A stretch of 12,227 bases of DNA, from positions 1 to 12,227 of the forward strand of contig DGEQ01000071.1 of the NCBI GenBank assembly GCA_002386045.1. The letters run 5' to 3'. Below, piece by piece: positions 10,614 to 12,227 of this stretch. Source of the stretch: Hungateiclostridiaceae bacterium UBA3922. GTDB lineage: Bacteria > Bacillota > Clostridia > Acetivibrionales > DTU013. The number at the start of each line of letters is the position of its first letter. Position 1 is the stretch's first letter. A model generated the notes under the pieces. It had not been told where the DNA came from, ran no database searches, and worked only from the letters and a program-made list of their open reading frames with translations. The position numbers and the translations under genes are program-made.

Positions 10614-12227
10614 TCACGTTCCGGGCGGAAGGAAACGGTTTTGCCCTTCCAGTGACCGGCGGATCATGTCACGGTGCTTTGCCGACAGCCCATAAAGCTT
10701 CATCAGGTAGTCATCAAGCTCATCGTACAGCATGCCGACTTTTGCAGCGGGCTCCATGATCCTGTCCACCATGGCTATGACTTCAAGCTGCGCCTTACCC
10801 TTAACGACTGGGATGGGTATAGTCTCAAGGTGGGACCGCAGGACCTTCACAGAATTATAATTCTGCTGGCAGAAAAAAGCTGCGGCACTTGAGTTCAGCA
10901 CGGCCATCACATACTTCATCTCAAGGCCCGGTATCTCCGGGATGAGGATGTTGCAGCTATTCAGCGACAGCATCTGCCTGTTGTCATATGCAAACACCAG
11001 AGTATCACAGATGAAGCGGTAAAGAAGCTTTTCCGGGGCACGGTACATTTCGGTGGGGGCTACCTGCTGGAAGTTTTCAGGAACAAACTTCATGTAGGCA
11101 TTGCTTTGTACGATCCTGTATTTGAATATATCGCTGCCCCTCAGCACCGGTTCATAACCGTCGAGCGCCGTGTCCGCAATGTATGTTCGGTTGTTCCCCG
11201 TGACGATGCCAAGCGCAAACCTGGCATTGCCTTTAAGATATGCCATTTCAGCGTTCCTGCATAGCTCGTCAAGGCATGACTGCTTCTCGTCGCTCACATG
11301 GAAATTAAGCGTATCCGGCGTGAATTTCCGGTCTGGATTTATAGTAAATGTCTCGCCATCCAGGTAAACATTTATCCCGCCGGACCGTGTTTCTCCGGAA
11401 CCGCCTGGCACTCCGGCTCCGCCTGATACGTCGTCACTTCCCGGTGTACCGGCATCATCTTCTGCGTCTGCAGAAGTCTTTCCCTTTGTATCAACCCAGT
11501 CCTTCGCACCGGCTTTACTGTTTCCGGTGACCTCGCAGCCTGCACAGCCCTTGCCTGACACCGGGGCAGTATCCTCCGTTCCGGTCCTGCCCCCGGCCTT
11601 CGATACCCCGAGGATTATCGAGGGACACTGGACTTTGCTGAAAACATTCCCAAGGTACGATACGAACCTGAACTCGGCCTTTTCAAGAAGGATGCTCCGT
11701 ATGGTCCTGTGGGACCGTACATTGAGGATCGCTTCCGGAAGGACGAATGCCAGAAGGCCACCTTCACCCAGCAGGGCAAGGCAGCGCTCAACGAACAGGT
11801 CATATGACTCGGCGGTCTTGCGCGATGCTGACCGGTACATGCCTGCCAGTTCAGCCAGCTCATCCGCCGTGTAATCATATCCCCACGGCGGATTGCCAAG
11901 TATGAGGTCATAGCTGGGAAACGGCAGTGTTCTCAGGCTGTCGCCGCAGGTTATGTGCTCTTTTAAGAAATCCATGTCGGTGATGTTGAACCTCAGTGCG
12001 AAGTTGATCCTGGCTATCCGAACGGCAAGCTCATCTGAATCCTGCCCGTAAAGAAGCTCCGGTCCCACATCCCGTGATGCCAGGTAAAGCAGGAAATTGC
12101 CCGTCCCGCAGCACGGGTCGAGTATCCTCCTGCCCGACAGGCTGACGGTTTCGCCAACCAGCCCGACAAGCTCCTTCACGACAGGCAAAGGAGTGTAGTA
12201 TGCTCCGCTCAGCTTCCTGTGGGACAT
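10614..12227 (-). CDS. Type II N6-adenine DNA methyltransferase, gamma class (TaqI-like)
   Basis: This enzyme methylates adenine N6 using S-adenosylmethionine, protecting host DNA from the neighbouring endonuclease. Motif order is that of the gamma class: motif X GAYYTP (8-13), motif I ILDPCCGTGNF (35-45), motif II around D63, and the catalytic NPPW (112-115). The C-terminal half (about 325-475) resembles the TaqI-like specificity domain: GNNRTYIAD, PVLRGSDIFKY, SCNILIPEIPG, VMAVLNSSAAAFF and HLETIPIP. A low-complexity linker (211-284) separates the halves. The first codon is the last three bases of the window, so an upstream extension cannot be excluded. However, GAYYTP lying at residue 8 is normal for a complete protein. 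The gene is convergent with the endonuclease gene. The recognition sequence is not predictable. Confidence 0.9.
   Translation of the reverse strand: MSHRKLSGAYYTPLPVVKELVGLVGETVSLSGRRILDPCCGTGNFLLYLASRDVGPELLYGQDSDELAVRIARINFALRFNITDMDFLKEHITCGDSLRTLPFPSYDLILGNPPWGYDYTADELAELAGMYRSASRKTAESYDLFVERCLALLGEGGLLAFVLPEAILNVRSHRTIRSILLEKAEFRFVSYLGNVFSKVQCPSIILGVSKAGGRTGTEDTAPVSGKGCAGCEVTGNSKAGAKDWVDTKGKTSADAEDDAGTPGSDDVSGGAGVPGGSGETRSGGINVYLDGETFTINPDRKFTPDTLNFHVSDEKQSCLDELCRNAEMAYLKGNARFALGIVTGNNRTYIADTALDGYEPVLRGSDIFKYRIVQSNAYMKFVPENFQQVAPTEMYRAPEKLLYRFICDTLVFAYDNRQMLSLNSCNILIPEIPGLEMKYVMAVLNSSAAAFFCQQNYNSVKVLRSHLETIPIPVVKGKAQLEVIAMVDRIMEPAAKVGMLYDELDDYLMKLYGLSAKHRDMIRRSLEGQNRFLPPGT

Noticed and set aside
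9229..12227. Macrodomain plus restriction-modification genes as one defence island
   Set aside because: They have separate transcription units and orientations, and the macrodomain is a common housekeeping type; proximity alone is not enough.

Overview
The window looks like a chromosomal segment of a Clostridia-type Firmicute of moderate GC content. The evidence is strong AGGAGG-type ribosome binding sites, occasional GTG and TTG starts, sigma-A promoters (TTGAGA/TATAAT, extended -10), and a gene set familiar from clostridia: a DUF438-hemerythrin-PAS protein, a YbjQ protein, a CofE-like F420 ligase homologue next to a LysR regulator, and a Met/Pro-repeat protein resembling spore-surface proteins. 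No tRNA, rRNA, CRISPR array, insertion sequence or phage gene was seen. The genes are mostly short, independent units rather than one pathway.

Layout. 1-614: a GGDEF-fold protein (+), probably the end of a longer gene. 616-670: a hairpin shared with the convergent PAP2 phosphatase (-, 649-1236), which sits behind a YbjQ gene (-, 1285-1605). 1606-1837: a divergent control region with a mother-cell-sigma-like promoter for the repeat protein (+, 1838-2446). A hairpin at 2492-2524 separates this from a secreted lysozyme/transglycosylase-fold protein (-, 2602-3429) and the DUF438-hemerythrin-PAS protein (-, 3553-4794). The latter has a leader with three GC-rich hairpins. Next is a two-gene operon (-): a cytidylate-kinase-like protein with a PD-(D/E)XK-like C-terminal domain (5459-6490), overlapping by 86 bases a divergent hypoxanthine-phosphoribosyltransferase homologue (4984-5544).

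6702-6982 (+) is a stand-alone non-coding RNA gene of about 280 nt, with its own extended -10 promoter, a perfect 9-bp helix joining its ends, and a U-tract. I could not assign it to a family. It is followed by a LysR regulator (-, 6988-7902) and, divergently from an overlapping promoter pair, the CofE-like ligase (+, 8008-9210). The right end holds a macrodomain protein (-, 9229-9717) and a convergent restriction-modification pair: a small PD-(D/E)XK endonuclease (+, 10021-10566) and a gamma-class N6-adenine methyltransferase (-, 10614-12227, reaching the window edge).

The two observations most likely to be new are the unassigned RNA at 6702-6982 and the kinase/nuclease-like fusion coupled to a phosphoribosyltransferase homologue with several altered active-site residues.
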